In this document: in pieces, positions 8,970-17,542 of the stretch
Position numbering within the stretch: position 1 is the first letter of the stretch
Layout of the letters: the number at the start of each line of letters is the position of its first letter
DNA from: an uncultured Lachnospiraceae bacterium
Lineage (GTDB): Bacteria; Bacillota; Clostridia; Lachnospirales; Lachnospiraceae
Assembly (NCBI GenBank): GCA_951802115.1
Contig: CATOPL010000001.1
Coordinates: 62,001-126,000 of the forward strand
Length of the DNA: 64,000 nucleotides
Reading direction: 5' to 3'
Position numbers and translations under genes: made by a program
The notes under the pieces: generated by a model
What the model saw: the letters and a program-made list of their open reading frames with translations, nothing else
Databases searched by the model: none
What the model was told of the DNA's origin: nothing

Positions 8970-9258
8970 CAGCTCTCACTCCGGCCGGAATTCAGAACCG
9001 TAAAGCGCCTGTTTCGTGTCATTGCGCCATCAAAATTTCCAGACGCTTCCACTGCATTGCCGCCGAAATTTTGCCCGGCGCCGGCACAAACCATGCAACC
9101 TGCGATTCTGTTTCCTGCCTGAAGTGAGCGCCAGAGTGTGTATAAAATAATTTCCGGCGGCTGTGCGTTACAATTTGCGGGCAGCCGGACCCGGGTGGAT
9201 ACACAAGCGGGCTGCATGACACAAATCCGGACCAAAGATAGCGCAGATATGCCGGATT
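8970..9258. other. Non-coding stretch with repeat-like fragments
   Basis: No convincing gene. Short pieces such as GGACCAAAGATAGCGCA (about 9229-9245) resemble GGACCAAATATACCGCA at about 42359-42375 inside another repeat copy, so part of this stretch probably belongs to the same dispersed family. Confidence 0.4.
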
Positions 9259-9627
9259 CTATTTTACGGCCACTGCCTCGATTTCACATAATACTCCTTT
9301 GGGAAGTTCTTTTACCGCCACGCAGCTCCTTGCCGGTCTGGATACAAAATACTTTGCATAAGCTTCGTTAAAAGCGGAAAAATCCCCCATATCCGCCAGA
9401 AAACAGGTCGTCTTAATCACCTTTTCAAAGCTACTGTCTGCAGCTTCCAGAATCGCTCCCACATTTTGGCAGCTTTGCTCCGCCTGAGCAGCGATCCCTT
9501 CCGGAATCTGACCGGTCGCGGGATCTACCGGAATCTGGCCGGATGTGTAAATAAAACCGTTCACTTCATATCCCTGAGAATAAGGACCGATCGCGCCCGG
9601 CGCTCTGTCTGTTGAGATTATTTTCAT
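9259..9627 (-). CDS. ridA: RidA family reactive enamine/imine deaminase
   Basis: Small cytoplasmic protein (122 residues) of the YjgF/YER057c/UK114 family, which hydrolyses 2-aminoacrylate-type enamines and imines made by PLP enzymes. Family hallmarks are GAIGPYSQ near the N-terminus, YTSGQIPVDPATG, and the substrate-binding arginine in RPARSCVAV. GGAGG seven bases upstream fixes the start at MKIISTDRAP; the longer reading from 9657 lacks support. It is the only gene between the lactate dehydrogenase and MATE loci. PLP enzymes such as DpaL are plausible sources of its substrate. Confidence 0.93.
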   Translation of the reverse strand: MKIISTDRAPGAIGPYSQGYEVNGFIYTSGQIPVDPATGQIPEGIAAQAEQSCQNVGAILEAADSSFEKVIKTTCFLADMGDFSAFNEAYAKYFVSRPARSCVAVKELPKGVLCEIEAVAVK

Positions 9628-9780
9628 GTGTTCATCCTCCAATCTTTTATTTTCCACATTTTACCCCACTGTAAACAATTTCGCAAGGGCCGATCTGATC
9701 GCCGCCCGAAAATCAGAGTGCTCATGCGCCCGGAGCCTGTGCGCATTTGTAAATAACAGTGTCCGCTTTACGGCACAGGA

Positions 9781-11130
9781 TTATCTCAGCAGTGAACCCT
9801 TTTTGTACCAATAATATAGAAAACCGGTCAGATCTGCCAGAAACCAGCCAATAGGAACAGACCACCAGATTCCGGCAACCCCTATGGATGGAATCGACGA
9901 CAGTATATAGGCCAGCGCCACACGGGTACCCAGAGAAATAACGGTCAGTACCAGCGACATTCCGGGGCGTTCTACTGCCCGGTAAAAACCATAAAGCAGA
10001 AACAGACAACCGATACCGCAGTAAAAAGACCCTTCAATGCGAAGATACCGGACCCCGATCTCCAGAATCTTCGTCTCCTCCGGCTTTACAAAAAGCAGCA
10101 TCAGAGGTTCTGCGAAAATGAATACGCCAAGACTGATGCACAGGCAGAAAACAAAGGCGCATGCCACCGCACTTTTAATTCCCTCCTGAATCCGCTCTCT
10201 CTTTCCTGCACCATGATTCTGCGCCGTAAAGGTAGAGAATGCGTTTCCAAAATCCTGCACCGGCATATAGGCAAAAGAGTCAATCTTTACGGCGGCCGCA
10301 AACGCTGCCATGACTGCAGTCCCGAAACTGTTGACCAGTCCCTGTACCATCAGGATCCCCAGGTTCATTACCGACTGCTGCAGACAGGTCAGAAACGAAA
10401 ACTGTGCCAGTTCTTCAAAAACCTGTTTTTTCAGACGGACACGCCCCGGCAGCAGCCTGCAGTCGGGGAAGAAGATCCATGTGTAAATCAGAAGTCCGAT
10501 TCCGGATACAAACTGTGAAATAACAGTTGCCGACGCCGCGCCGGCAACTCCCCAGTGAAAGCGAATCACAAACAGCAGATCCAAAACAATATTCAGGACT
10601 GCGCAGATTCCCAGAAAAAACAGCGGTGTTACGGAATTGCCGACCGACCGCAGAAGGGACGCAAAAAAGTTGTATAAAAAAGTTGCAAAAATACCCATGA
10701 AAATAATCCACAGGTATTCCCGCATCATACCGTAAATCTCCTGCGGCACTTTCAGAAAATGCAGAATCGGATCGATCAGCAGGAATACTGCTGTATTCAA
10801 AATCACTGCCAGCATGGCAATTAAGAGAAACGAATGCAGAATGCTCTCCTGCAGTGCTTTCTCATTTTTCTCTCCGCACCGAATCGAAAATACCGCCCCG
10901 CTTCCCATGCAAAGTCCTAAAAGTATCGAAGTCAGAAAGGTCATCAAAGTATAGGCAGAGCCAACCGCCGCCAAAGCTTCCGCTCCCAGAAAACGCCCCA
11001 CAATCAGTGTGTCTGCAATATTATAAAGCTGCTGCAGCAGATTTCCCAGAATCATGGGAAGCGCAAAAAGCAGCATGGTTCTGGTAATCGAACCGTTTGT
11101 CAAATCTTTTTGCCGGCTTAAAGTATTCAT
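9781..11130 (-). CDS. MATE family multidrug/toxin exporter
   Basis: Integral membrane antiporter of 449 residues with twelve predicted helices in two similar halves. The opening (LTNGSITRTMLLFALPMILGN) and the QQLYNIADTLIVGRFLG segment are typical of the NorM/DinF-like MATE proteins common in Clostridia. It would exchange cations for drugs or metabolites; the substrate cannot be told from sequence. AGGAGGCGG precedes the start. A 25-bp motif shared with the csp locus lies 40 bp upstream. Confidence 0.92.
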   Translation of the reverse strand: MNTLSRQKDLTNGSITRTMLLFALPMILGNLLQQLYNIADTLIVGRFLGAEALAAVGSAYTLMTFLTSILLGLCMGSGAVFSIRCGEKNEKALQESILHSFLLIAMLAVILNTAVFLLIDPILHFLKVPQEIYGMMREYLWIIFMGIFATFLYNFFASLLRSVGNSVTPLFFLGICAVLNIVLDLLFVIRFHWGVAGAASATVISQFVSGIGLLIYTWIFFPDCRLLPGRVRLKKQVFEELAQFSFLTCLQQSVMNLGILMVQGLVNSFGTAVMAAFAAAVKIDSFAYMPVQDFGNAFSTFTAQNHGAGKRERIQEGIKSAVACAFVFCLCISLGVFIFAEPLMLLFVKPEETKILEIGVRYLRIEGSFYCGIGCLFLLYGFYRAVERPGMSLVLTVISLGTRVALAYILSSIPSIGVAGIWWSVPIGWFLADLTGFLYYWYKKGSLLR

Positions 11131-11168
11131 TTTCCGCCTCCTGTGTAATCAGATAAAGAATTTTCTGT

Positions 11169-11193
11169 ACCTTATTAAATATTAGTAGTTCAA
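11169..11193. repeat. 25-bp motif ACCTTATT...AGTAGTTCAA (copy 1)
   Basis: Lies in the promoter region of the MATE gene. An almost identical copy (two differences) is at 61081-61105 on the other strand and a weaker one is at 60944-60968. The ends form an imperfect dyad (TTATTAAA/TTCAATAA), so it may be a protein-binding site. Confidence 0.55.
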
Positions 11194-11347
11194 TAAGTAT
11201 ACATTATGAATATTTTTGCGGAAAAAGTCAACGTATGCCGGCAGTCGCTGCGTTCGTCCGGATCAGGATTCCCGCGAAACTGTAATACACAGCCAGACAG
11301 TTATCTGTCAGATATTTTACCGTCACTTGACGGCAGGATTGTCAAAA

Positions 11348-11968
11348 TTACATGAGTGTGTCCCAGAAAAATGCCGACCAGTACGGCTGCACCAGAAACT
11401 GCTGAAGCAGCACAAGAAACAGATACGACCACTGACCATATCTTTCTTCATAGTCATCGGCAATTCCAAGCGGCAGACACCAGTTCCATTTCCTGGCAGG
11501 CAGGCGGATAAGCAGATAACCGATCCCGGCACCGAGCAGATTAGTGATCAGATCATCAATATCTGTAGTCCGAAACGTAAATACCTGCGCTACCTCAATA
11601 AAAACCGTCAGAAAACAGCAAAAACCCAGCACCGGCTTCCACCCCTGATATTCGTCCCAGAGCAGAGGAAGCAGAAATCCAACCGGCAGAAACATCAATA
11701 CATTGAGCAGATACTGGGAAGGACTGTTCAGAATATCCACCATTGGAATCACATTGCAGGAAAAATCAAATTCACAGTATTTAATATCCGGCAGCCCGGT
11801 CACCGAATAGATCCCCGCCAACACGCATATGTAAAGCAACAGCAGTATTGTATGCGGACTTATCAGCTTCCTTCCGGACAGCTTCAGTACAATCAAAACG
11901 GCAGGGGTCAGAAGTATCATGCTGGACAGGCAGTCCATACCAATACACATAAATCTCAGTAAATACAT
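11348..11968 (-). CDS. VanZ family membrane protein
   Basis: A 206-residue protein with about five membrane segments. The VanZ pattern is clear: NVIPMVDI, YLLNVLMFLPVGFLLPLLW, and the conserved EVAQVFTFRTTDIDDLITN where polar residues sit between helices. VanZ homologues are linked to low-level glycopeptide resistance and cell-surface maintenance, with unknown chemistry. AGGAGA precedes the start. It is monocistronic, with a repeat element directly upstream. Confidence 0.9.
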   Translation of the reverse strand: MYLLRFMCIGMDCLSSMILLTPAVLIVLKLSGRKLISPHTILLLLYICVLAGIYSVTGLPDIKYCEFDFSCNVIPMVDILNSPSQYLLNVLMFLPVGFLLPLLWDEYQGWKPVLGFCCFLTVFIEVAQVFTFRTTDIDDLITNLLGAGIGYLLIRLPARKWNWCLPLGIADDYEERYGQWSYLFLVLLQQFLVQPYWSAFFWDTLM

Positions 11969-11986
11969 CTTGTTTCTCCTTAACGT

Positions 11987-12195
11987 AATATTATGATACC
12001 AGGGTCAAAAGGTCTAAAATCCGATGCAAGCTTGCTTGCAAGAGGATTTTTGAACTTGGGACCCGCCAAAAACATGAAAAAGTAGCCCGATTAGAGCGGA
12101 TTTTGAATGTTTTTGAGGATTGCGGGAGCACAAAGTGCGGAGCAATCCGGTATCAGAGAGGTCAAAAGACCTTTTGACCCCAACATCATATTATT
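11987..12195. repeat. MITE-like element with ~28-bp terminal inverted repeats
   Basis: The left end (AATATTATGATACCA then GGGTCAAAAGGTC) is the inverse of the right end (GACCTTTTGACCC then CAACATCATATTATT) with about five, mostly transition, differences. The 209-bp body has no ORF and contains further dyads, including GGATTGC/GCAATCC and GCAAGCTTGCTTGC. It looks like a small non-autonomous or structured intergenic element. Confidence 0.7.
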
Positions 12196-12306
12196 AAATC
12201 ATTGCCATATCAGTCTGAATGTAACTTTTTTCAATCATATCAGGAAAAACTGAAGATTTTCTGTATATTTTATAAAAGAGTTTCTGAAGTTATTTTCCTC
12301 TGCCCA
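12196..12306. other. Short non-coding tail after the YidC-like gene
   Basis: AT-rich sequence between the repeat element and the end of the YidC-like gene. I see no gene or clear terminator in it. Confidence 0.4.
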
Positions 12307-12858
12307 TCAGACCATACGCAGCCGATACGCCCGCACTCCATTCCATACCGCCTGTTCCAGAGCCGAGAAAATTCCGGATGTCAGATAATAGATTCCGACT
12401 GCAGACGGAAGCGGCAGGCAGATCAGAAGCGTCATCACCGCCGAAGACAGCATCCGTCCTTTTGAAGTTTTGGGAAGATTCAGTTTTCTGAAAAAAGATA
12501 AATAAGAATAGCTCTGCGGAATAAGCTGTACGATCGCGGACATTGCAGGCAAGATTCCGTATGGATCCCTTGCCAGAAGAGAGGCAATCCACGGACACAA
12601 TCTGCTCACCGCAGCTGTTCCCGGTACCGCCAGCACAGTCCGGTACAGTCCTGTCAGCACCGGAAGCGTCAGCAGAAGCATCAGACAACCGCCTGTTCCT
12701 GCCCGCTGTACATCCACTTTCCTTCTCTGAAGCACCTGAAAAGGCAGAAGGCAGAATTTTACGAAGACGGTCAGGCAGACAATGGCAATTCCATAATCTC
12801 CCGTATGCATATACAACCATGTCATAAGTCTGCCAAGCAGCATGATTACCTGCTTCAT
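12307..12858 (-). CDS. Short YidC/Oxa1-like membrane protein
   Basis: A 183-residue membrane protein that matches the YidC/Oxa1 insertase core: an opening helix after the pattern YGIAIVCLTVFVKFCLLPFQ, and a C-terminal LPLPSAVGIYYLTSGIFSALEQ resembling the last helices of YidC. It is shorter than housekeeping YidC (about 250-280 residues in Firmicutes), lacks an evident lipoprotein signal, and the charged QRRKVD after helix 1 is the only coiled-coil-like part. ATG at 12858 overlaps the MerR stop (ATGA), so translation is coupled. Longer readings of this frame run through the MerR gene and are not supported. It may insert or chaperone a specific substrate. Confidence 0.7.
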   Translation of the reverse strand: MKQVIMLLGRLMTWLYMHTGDYGIAIVCLTVFVKFCLLPFQVLQRRKVDVQRAGTGGCLMLLLTLPVLTGLYRTVLAVPGTAAVSRLCPWIASLLARDPYGILPAMSAIVQLIPQSYSYLSFFRKLNLPKTSKGRMLSSAVMTLLICLPLPSAVGIYYLTSGIFSALEQAVWNGVRAYRLRMV

Positions 12859-13526
12859 TCTGTCTCCTCCTTCTTTTTCTTCTGCTTTCGAAACCGTAAA
12901 AAATCCAGTACAAACGCCCCCAGATAAACCAGCCAGAACAGGATGACGGCTGAACCCAGGATCCCTCCGCCGGACAGGACCGACGTAAATGCCGCTGCCA
13001 AAAGTGAGAGCATCATCATAAATGCCAGGACTTTCGCCGTCCAGTGGTTGCTGAAGTATCTTCCTATATATGGATCTCCCCGGAATGATGCCAGCCCTGT
13101 AGATTCTGCCAGATCTTCCAGAAGCTCTTCTACCGCCGCATACTTTTCTCCTTCGGCTTCCTCCTCCCGGACACAGGACAGCCAGCTGTCCACATCCAGG
13201 TCCGTCAGCCCTTTTTCCTTTTCCAGCCGCCGGCACAGCTTCTGTGAGCCCTCAAGTCTTTCTATCTGTTCAGACAGCTCTTCTTCCTGCCGGTGAAGCA
13301 GAACAGAGAATTCCGCCTGCCCTTCATACAACAGATAAATACTTTCTACAGACAAGCCTGTTTTCCTCAGCAGTATGATTTCTTTTAAACGCCTGATATC
13401 TTCTTCCTCATATTCCCGATACTGGCTGTCTTCTCTTCGCTTCGGCCGCAGCAGCCCCTTTTTCTCATAAAAACGAATATTGCTCACCGTAAGACCTGTT
13501 TTTTTTGCAGCTTCTCCGATCTTCAT
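12855..13526 (-). CDS. MerR family regulator with C-terminal membrane segments
   Basis: The 223-residue protein opens with a MerR HTH (MKIGEAAKKTGLTVSNIRFYE, then KKGLLRPKR) followed by a coiled-coil dimer region (about 75-115). Unlike ordinary MerR proteins, residues about 165-212 form two hydrophobic helices, so it is probably tethered to the membrane. No metal-binding Cys pair is visible. A strong AGGAGG precedes the start. Its stop overlaps the start of the YidC-like gene. A membrane-tethered regulator translated with an insertase-like protein suggests a membrane-state sensor, which is inference only. Confidence 0.85.
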   Translation of the reverse strand: MKIGEAAKKTGLTVSNIRFYEKKGLLRPKRREDSQYREYEEEDIRRLKEIILLRKTGLSVESIYLLYEGQAEFSVLLHRQEEELSEQIERLEGSQKLCRRLEKEKGLTDLDVDSWLSCVREEEAEGEKYAAVEELLEDLAESTGLASFRGDPYIGRYFSNHWTAKVLAFMMMLSLLAAAFTSVLSGGGILGSAVILFWLVYLGAFVLDFLRFRKQKKKKEETE

Positions 13527-13691
13527 ATTCCTCCTCCTTTTTGTCGTAAACGGAATCAGTCCGCCGTTCCATATGATTTCCTGATTTGCTTCTATCCTCC
13601 GCGGATAAGGGTATTATGATCCCTGAACCAGGTTGAGAGTCAAGAGAAAATATGTAATTTCTCATAAATTCTTAAGTTTTTCTTAATACCA

Positions 13692-13723
13692 TTGACAATC
13701 TTATATTATACAATATATAATAT
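13692..13723 (+). promoter_or_regulatory. Promoter and candidate PadR operator
   Basis: TTGACA (13692-13697) and TATAAT (13716-13721) are 18 bp apart. A perfect dyad ATATTATA (13703-13710) / TATAATAT (13716-13723) covers the -10 box, which fits autorepression by the PadR protein encoded next. Confidence 0.65.
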
Positions 13724-13821
13724 CATAAAACCAACAACATAATTAACGAAGTCAGTTTCGGAACAAAATGTCGGCCTTTCGGCATTAAGAACTGCAGATT
13801 GTGAAGTAAGGAGAGAACAGC

Positions 13822-14154
13822 ATGGTATTTAACACGGGTGCGGCTCTGCTGGACGCGATTGTGCTGGCTGTCGTGTCCATGGACGTAGAAGGAACTTACG
13901 GATATAAAATCACTCAGGATGTCCGCCAGGTCATTGAAATCTCAGAATCCACACTGTATCCGGTGCTCCGAAGACTCCTGAAAGACGGATGTCTGGAAGT
14001 CTATGACATGGAATATGGAGGCAGAAACCGCAGGTATTATAAAATCACCGAAGCGGGCAGCGCTCAGCTGAATCTGTACATATCAGAATGGCAGATCTAT
14101 GCGGCAAAAATCAGTAAAATATTTACAGGGAGAAAGAAGCATGAACAGAACTGA
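13822..14154 (+). CDS. PadR family transcriptional regulator
   Basis: A 110-residue winged-helix repressor. The PadR signature is seen in TYGYKITQDVRQ and the recognition region SESTLYPVLRRLLKDGCLE followed by the wing (GGRNRRYYKITEAG). It is first in a four-gene operon with DUF1700, DUF4097 and PspC-type genes, an arrangement in which the PadR protein senses an unknown envelope signal. GGAG precedes the ATG; the operator-like dyad upstream suggests autoregulation. Confidence 0.92.
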   Translation: MVFNTGAALLDAIVLAVVSMDVEGTYGYKITQDVRQVIEISESTLYPVLRRLLKDGCLEVYDMEYGGRNRRYYKITEAGSAQLNLYISEWQIYAAKISKIFTGRKKHEQN

Positions 14155-14827
14155 ATTTATGAACCGGCTGGAACGGCTTCTGTGGGACATTCCGGAAAAT
14201 GAACGCAAAGAAGCCCTTCAATATTATAATGATTATTTTGACGACGCCGGACCGGAAAATGAAACCCGGGTAATCAAAGAACTCGGCAGTCCCGCACAGG
14301 TGGCAAAAACTATTCGGGAAGGAATGTCCGAAAACGGAGAATATACAGAATGCGGCTATGAAGACGCACGGTTTCGGGATCGGCAGAATGTTTCCGCAGA
14401 TTACCGGGATATCGATGCAGAAAAGCCTTCCGGGCAGCCGCATACAGGTCCTAACCTCTGGAAACTTGTTTCCATTCTTCTTCTGTGCCTGCTGCTGTTC
14501 CCCCTCCTTGTCCCGCTGTGTCTGATCCTGATCGCTGTTCCGGTGGCTGTATTAATCGGCATTGTCGGCATTGTCATCGCTGCTGGCATTATAGCAGTTG
14601 TTTTTCCCCTTGTCGGTGTCATCCTGACAGCAGTTGCCTTTTACAACCTGTTTGTCACCCCCGCTATAGGCATCACTTTGGGCGGAATCGGACTTGTATT
14701 CCTTTCTGTCGGCATCCTCATTTTTCTGCTGACAATATGGATTTTTAAAACTTTATTTCCATTATGTATCAGAGGAGCAATATCTGTCATCCGCTTTCCT
14801 CTTAGAAAGGCAGGGATTGTAAAATGA
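14141..14827 (+). CDS. DUF1700 family membrane protein
   Basis: A 228-residue protein with an N-terminal soluble helical domain (MNRTEFMNRLERLLWDIPE and YYNDYFDDAG, typical of DUF1700) and three to four hydrophobic helices from about residue 98 on. The start at 14141 overlaps the PadR gene by 14 bp and has AGGGAG upstream. Its 3' end overlaps the next gene by ATGA. DUF1700 proteins accompany PadR and DUF4097 proteins in Firmicutes and are thought to act in envelope stress; no reaction is known. Confidence 0.88.
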   Translation: MNRTEFMNRLERLLWDIPENERKEALQYYNDYFDDAGPENETRVIKELGSPAQVAKTIREGMSENGEYTECGYEDARFRDRQNVSADYRDIDAEKPSGQPHTGPNLWKLVSILLLCLLLFPLLVPLCLILIAVPVAVLIGIVGIVIAAGIIAVVFPLVGVILTAVAFYNLFVTPAIGITLGGIGLVFLSVGILIFLLTIWIFKTLFPLCIRGAISVIRFPLRKAGIVK

Positions 14828-15822
14828 AATCGATTGTGAAATTATGTGTGATTATAAGCGGCATTTTATTTGTTCTGGGAATTATATGTATCGGTATCGG
14901 CGTCGTCATGGGCGTAACTCCGGCCCAGCTTGTCTATGCAGGTCAGTATCCCGGAAGCTCTTATTTCCGATCTCATCAGCTTTCCGATGCGATCGAACAT
15001 TTTCCGGAATCAGACCGCTTCGAACCGGAAGAAACGCCGGACGATCTGCAGGATCTGTCTGGTCTGTCCGGTACAAATACTTCTCAGGCCGAAGAATACT
15101 ATGAATTCCAGGGCGTCAGTGAACTGAAAATGAATCTTTCTTTTTGCAGACTCGAGATATATCAGCATGAAGAAGATTATATTTCCCTGGAAGCGGATCA
15201 GGTACAGAATTATTTTCACTGCCGTCAGGATGGAGAAACGCTGATCCTTGAAGACAAGAGACCTGGTTCCACCACACAGAATAGTATGGAGCATGCCCTT
15301 TTCCTCACACTGTATCTGCCGGAACAGACTTACAGAGAGTTCTCTGTGGAAACAGGCGCAGGGGAAATCATTCTGGACTGTCTCAGTGCTGACAGTATTG
15401 ATATTGAACATGGCGTTGGAAATATTACCATTGGTACTTTAAAAAGCAGCAGTCTGTCTCTTGAAACCGGGGTCGGAGAATTGGAGGCAGATTTCATCCA
15501 GGCTGACGAAACCGCTGACATTGAAGTCGGTACCGGAAATATTAACCTTTCGCAGTTCGACGGGAAATCTCTGGAACTGGATTGCGGAATCGGGCATGCC
15601 TCAATCACAGCCATCGGGAAAGAAACTGATTATAATTATACTCTGAATGCGGAACTTGGCAGTATCTGTCTGGATCCACAGCTGCGGTCCGGACGCGGTC
15701 ACCATCATGATTCCTATGACGATGGCTGGGAACATCATCTGGATATCCACCACGATGCAGAACGGCAGATATCGATAAACTGCGGACTGGGCAACGCGAC
15801 TTTAAATTTTATGGAGGACTGA
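14824..15822 (+). CDS. DUF4097 family extracytoplasmic protein
   Basis: A 332-residue protein with one N-terminal membrane helix (about 7-30) and an outer domain of short beta repeats. The repeats can be seen as alternating VETGAGEI, IEHGVGNI, LETGVGEL, IEVGTGNI, DCGIGHASI units (about 178-265), as in DUF4097 adhesin-like beta-solenoids. A His/Asp-rich stretch (HHHDSYDDGWEHH, about 290-302) could bind metal. It is coupled to DUF1700 by an ATGA overlap and followed four bases later by the PspC-type gene. Confidence 0.87.
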   Translation: MKSIVKLCVIISGILFVLGIICIGIGVVMGVTPAQLVYAGQYPGSSYFRSHQLSDAIEHFPESDRFEPEETPDDLQDLSGLSGTNTSQAEEYYEFQGVSELKMNLSFCRLEIYQHEEDYISLEADQVQNYFHCRQDGETLILEDKRPGSTTQNSMEHALFLTLYLPEQTYREFSVETGAGEIILDCLSADSIDIEHGVGNITIGTLKSSSLSLETGVGELEADFIQADETADIEVGTGNINLSQFDGKSLELDCGIGHASITAIGKETDYNYTLNAELGSICLDPQLRSGRGHHHDSYDDGWEHHLDIHHDAERQISINCGLGNATLNFMED

Positions 15823-15826
15823 ACAA

Positions 15827-16015
15827 ATGAAAGACAAACGATTAATCAAATCTTCTACCAACCGTATGATTTCCGGCGTATGCGGAGGAATCGGAGAATA
15901 TTTTAACATTGATGCCACCGTTATCCGGCTGATCTGGGCAATTCTGACTTTCTGCGGATTCGGAAGCGGTATTATTATTTACATCATTGCAGCGATCGTT
16001 ATACCGGAATATTAA
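15827..16015 (+). CDS. PspC domain protein
   Basis: A 62-residue protein consisting of one PspC domain: KRLIKSSTNRMISGVCGGI followed by a hydrophobic helix and the ending IAAIVIPEY. PspC proteins act at the membrane in stress responses. It is the last gene of the PadR-DUF1700-DUF4097 set. Confidence 0.92.
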   Translation: MKDKRLIKSSTNRMISGVCGGIGEYFNIDATVIRLIWAILTFCGFGSGIIIYIIAAIVIPEY

Positions 16016-16022
16016 AAAACTC

Positions 16023-16051
16023 TTTTCTTTTTGGGAAAGCCGCATTATAAT
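16023..16051 (+). promoter_or_regulatory. Likely promoter of the PurF-like gene
   Basis: TATAAT at 16046-16051 lies 31 bp before the start codon; the -35 box (TTTTCT, 17 bp upstream) is poor. Confidence 0.45.
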
Positions 16052-16082
16052 AGAGACGACTTTTATTTAAGGAGGAACTTTT

Positions 16083-17492
16083 ATGGGCGGCTTTTTTGGA
16101 GTTGCGTCAAAGAACGACTGTATCTTTGACCTGTTTTTTGGAACAGACTACCATTCTCACCTTGGCACGAGGAGAGGCGGCATGGCTGTATATGGTAAGA
16201 ATGGTTTTGACCGTGCCATTCACAATATAGAGAATGCGCCTTTCCGAACCAAGTTCGACAAAGACATGAGGCAGATGAAAGGATATATGGGCATCGGATG
16301 TATTTCCGATTATGAACCGCAGCCTCTGATCATCCGCTCACATCACGGCACCTACGCAATCACGACTGTAGGCAAAATCAACAACACAGACGAGATCACA
16401 GATATTATCTACAAAAACGGCAATACTCATTTTCTGGAAATGAGCGGAGGGGATATCAATCCTACCGAACTTGTCGCCGCCGTTATCAATCAAAAGGAAA
16501 ATTTCATAGACGGTATCCGTTATGCACAGGAACTGATCGATGGTTCCATGACGCTGATGCTCATGACACCAAAAGGAATCTACGCCGCAAGGGACCGGCT
16601 GGGACGCACTCCTGTCATTCTCGGAAAGAAAGAAGATGCCTGCTGCATCACTTTTGAAAGTTATGCGTATCTGAACCTTGGATATGAAGATTACCGTGAA
16701 TTGGGTCCCGGAGAAATTGTAATCGTAACACCGGATGGTGCAAAAACGCTTTCCGCCCCCGGCAGCGACATGAAGATCTGCACTTTTCTGTGGGTTTATT
16801 ATGGGTATCCGTCCAGTTCTTACGAAGGAGTCAACGTAGAACAGATGCGCTATAAATGCGGAATAAAAATGGCGGAACGCGACAATGCCAGACCGGATAA
16901 TGTCGCCGGCATTCCGGATTCCGGTATCGCCCATGCAGTGGGTTATGCGAATCAGTCCGGTATTCCATTTTCCAGACCATTTGTGAAATATACGCCTACC
17001 TGGCCCCGTTCATTTATGCCAACCATTCAAAACAAACGCAATCTGATTGCAAAGATGAAGCTGATTCCTATTCATCAGCTTATTAAGGATAAACGTCTGC
17101 TGTTGATTGACGATTCTATCGTCCGGGGAACCCAGCTTCGGGAAACAACGGAATTTCTGTATCAGAGCGGTGCCAGAGAAGTCCATATTCGTCCTGCGTG
17201 CCCTCCTCTCGTGTACGGATGCAAATATCTTAATTTTTCACGTTCCACCTCCGACATGGATTTAATCACCAGACGAATCATTGCCCGGCTGGAAGGCAGC
17301 GATGATGTACCGGACGAGGTTCTGAAGGAATATGCAGATCCGAATTCTGAAAAATATGAGGTGATGGTGGAGGAGATTCGAAAAGAACTGAACTTTACTT
17401 CCCTGAAATATAACCGACTGGACGACCTCCTTGATTCCGTAGGAATTGATCCCTGTAAACTCTGCACTTACTGCTGGAACGGACAGGAGTAA
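16083..17492 (+). CDS. PurF-like amidophosphoribosyltransferase homologue lacking the Cys nucleophile
   Basis: The 469-residue protein has the PurF layout: N-terminal Ntn glutaminase fold (TDYHSHLGTRRGGMAVY, GIGCISD) and a C-terminal type I phosphoribosyltransferase domain with the PRPP loop LLLIDDSIVRGTQ. Genuine PurF begins, after processing, with catalytic Cys (CGVFG). Here the sequence is MGGFFGV, so Gly stands in that place and glutamine cannot be used in the normal way. The C-terminal CKLCTYC keeps cysteines where some PurF enzymes bind an iron-sulfur cluster. It is a stand-alone gene, not in a pur operon. It may use ammonia, be regulatory, or act in another pathway. TAAGGAGGA fixes the start. 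Confidence 0.8.
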   Translation: MGGFFGVASKNDCIFDLFFGTDYHSHLGTRRGGMAVYGKNGFDRAIHNIENAPFRTKFDKDMRQMKGYMGIGCISDYEPQPLIIRSHHGTYAITTVGKINNTDEITDIIYKNGNTHFLEMSGGDINPTELVAAVINQKENFIDGIRYAQELIDGSMTLMLMTPKGIYAARDRLGRTPVILGKKEDACCITFESYAYLNLGYEDYRELGPGEIVIVTPDGAKTLSAPGSDMKICTFLWVYYGYPSSSYEGVNVEQMRYKCGIKMAERDNARPDNVAGIPDSGIAHAVGYANQSGIPFSRPFVKYTPTWPRSFMPTIQNKRNLIAKMKLIPIHQLIKDKRLLLIDDSIVRGTQLRETTEFLYQSGAREVHIRPACPPLVYGCKYLNFSRSTSDMDLITRRIIARLEGSDDVPDEVLKEYADPNSEKYEVMVEEIRKELNFTSLKYNRLDDLLDSVGIDPCKLCTYCWNGQE

Positions 17493-17542
17493 TTCCTGTC
17501 CTGGCTCTATATACCAATGCAAAACAGACAGCAGGCTCTGTA

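Noticed and set aside
11216-11962. 248-residue + strand ORF opposite the VanZ gene
   Set aside because: Gln/His/Arg-rich antisense of a membrane protein; the minus-strand VanZ match is clear.
12859-13236. N-terminal extension of the YidC-like ORF
   Set aside because: It is an out-of-frame reading through the MerR gene; the ATG at 12858 has its own GGAGG and a coupled ATGA overlap.
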